From: Rhodospirillaceae bacterium
GTDB lineage: Bacteria; Pseudomonadota; Alphaproteobacteria; Micavibrionales; Micavibrionaceae
Assembly: GCA_003452275.1 (NCBI GenBank)
Contig: DMIT01000101.1
Location: forward strand, 1,229 to 7,552
DNA length: 6,324 bases
Reading direction: 5' to 3'
A program made the translations under genes and the position numbers. Under the pieces are notes generated by a model, which did no database searches, was not told the DNA's origin, and worked only from the letters and a program-made list of their open reading frames with translations. Of this stretch, positions 5,895-6,324 are shown piece by piece (positions within the stretch are counted from its first letter, which is position 1; each line of letters begins with the position of its first letter).

Positions 5895-5921
5895 ATAAGG
5901 CAAACCATTGGTCTGCCTTAT
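5895..5921 (-). terminator. Rho-independent terminator of the small secreted-protein gene
   Basis: ATAAGGCA (5895-5902) pairs with TGCCTTAT (5914-5921). After one A/C mismatch, ACC pairs with GGT around loop ATT. Read on the minus strand the stem is followed by CTTTATTTAAATT, a T-rich but interrupted tail. It lies about 30 bases after the stop at 5951. Confidence 0.7.
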
Positions 5922-5950
5922 TCAAAATAAAATTTTAGAAAGAAAATAAA

Positions 5951-6262
5951 TTACGGTGCAGGAGCAGGTGAATTTTCTTTCGCTGCTTCAGTCTTCGCTG
6001 GCGGAGATAAAGAGTCCAATGGTTTTAAACTGATAACGCCCAAAACAGTTGAGATACCCAAAGACATTGCTGAGTCAGCTCTCATCAAATCAGCCTGCGG
6101 ATCCACTAGAGTAGGACTATTAACAGGAACATTTGCACTTCTGGGCAAACTGCTAGAAGTGGGAGTCGCAGGTGATTTAGCTGGGGGATTAGGTTCTGTG
6201 GCTCCTGCTGTCCCAAATGCTGCGGTCAGTAATAATGCTGATAAGTTTGCTTTAATGCCCAT
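5951..6262 (-). CDS. Small predicted secreted protein, Pro/Ala/Ser-rich, unknown function
   Basis: I do not recognise this 103-residue protein. Residues 1-21 look like a signal peptide: a basic start (K4), a hydrophobic core from about 7 to 17, and a small-residue A-G-A site at 19-21 for signal peptidase I. The mature part begins with a Pro/Ser/Thr/Ala-rich stretch (about 22-52). It then has a less biased central block, D54 to L86, with an aliphatic segment MSLGISTVLGVISL (66-79), and a Pro/Ala/Glu/Lys-rich tail. No lipobox Cys is present. The mature protein is therefore probably periplasmic or exported, and largely disordered. The ATG at 6262 is chosen over the TTG at 6286 because GAGGAAG (6271-6277) sits 8 bases before it and the signal peptide starts there. 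The gene looks AT-richer than its neighbours by eye. It has its own terminator. Having a real ribosome-binding site, signal peptide and terminator argues that it is a gene and not a chance frame. Confidence 0.68.
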   Translation of the reverse strand: MGIKANLSALLLTAAFGTAGATEPNPPAKSPATPTSSSLPRSANVPVNSPTLVDPQADLMRADSAMSLGISTVLGVISLKPLDSLSPPAKTEAAKENSPAPAP

Positions 6263-6302
6263 TTTACAATCTTCCTCTATGCCCAAATTGTTGAAAAGTT
6301 AA

Positions 6303-6308
6303 TTTATA
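6303..6308 (-). promoter_or_regulatory. Candidate -10 box upstream of the secreted-protein gene
   Basis: TATAAA on the minus strand matches the -10 consensus at 5 of 6 bases and would place the start of transcription about 33 bases before the ATG. The matching -35 would fall beyond the window edge, so it cannot be tested here. Confidence 0.3.
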
Positions 6309-6324
6309 ATGCCTACATATATTT

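Noticed and set aside
1..6324. A new multi-gene defence, mobile or biosynthetic system
   Set aside because: Gene identities are mostly housekeeping, strands and terminators split them into separate units, and no mobile-element, nuclease or toxin-antitoxin features were seen.

Overview
This 6.3 kb window looks like ordinary bacterial chromosome from a Gram-negative, probably alphaproteobacterial-type genome. That assignment is an inference from the ribH-nusB pair, the FliL-family protein and the Alx-type TerC protein; no taxonomic marker is present and no search was run. I found no rRNA, tRNA, CRISPR array, insertion sequence or phage gene. The coding regions are dense and separated by short gaps, each holding recognisable terminators or start signals.

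Layout. On the plus strand: (1) the 3' end of an alpha/beta-hydrolase-like gene cut by the window edge (1-459), closed by a terminator; (2) a complete single-chain glycyl-tRNA synthetase (584-2128); (3) a TerC/Alx-family membrane protein (2234-3250). Everything after that is on the minus strand: (4) a membrane-anchored FliL-family protein (3334-3828), convergent with terC; (5) nusB (3979-4446) directly behind ribH (4449-4940), a tightly coupled two-gene operon; (6) an acetoacetate decarboxylase (5063-5806) with its own promoter and terminator; (7) a small secreted Pro/Ala/Ser-rich protein of unknown function (5951-6262).

Function. The genes do not form one pathway. glyS, ribH and nusB are housekeeping (glycine charging, riboflavin synthesis, transcription antitermination). 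terC and the FliL-family gene are envelope or membrane genes. The decarboxylase turns acetoacetate into acetone and CO2. Gene starts were corrected where ribosome-binding sites favoured a downstream ATG: ribH at 4940, the decarboxylase at 5806 and the secreted protein at 6262.

I see no evidence for a new multi-gene system. Points that merit a second look are the Asp in the nucleophile-elbow position of the hydrolase, the single-chain type of GlyRS, a Lys-to-Glu change beside the Schiff-base lysine of the decarboxylase, two minus-strand terminators in tandem between terC and the FliL-family gene, and the unrecognised secreted protein.
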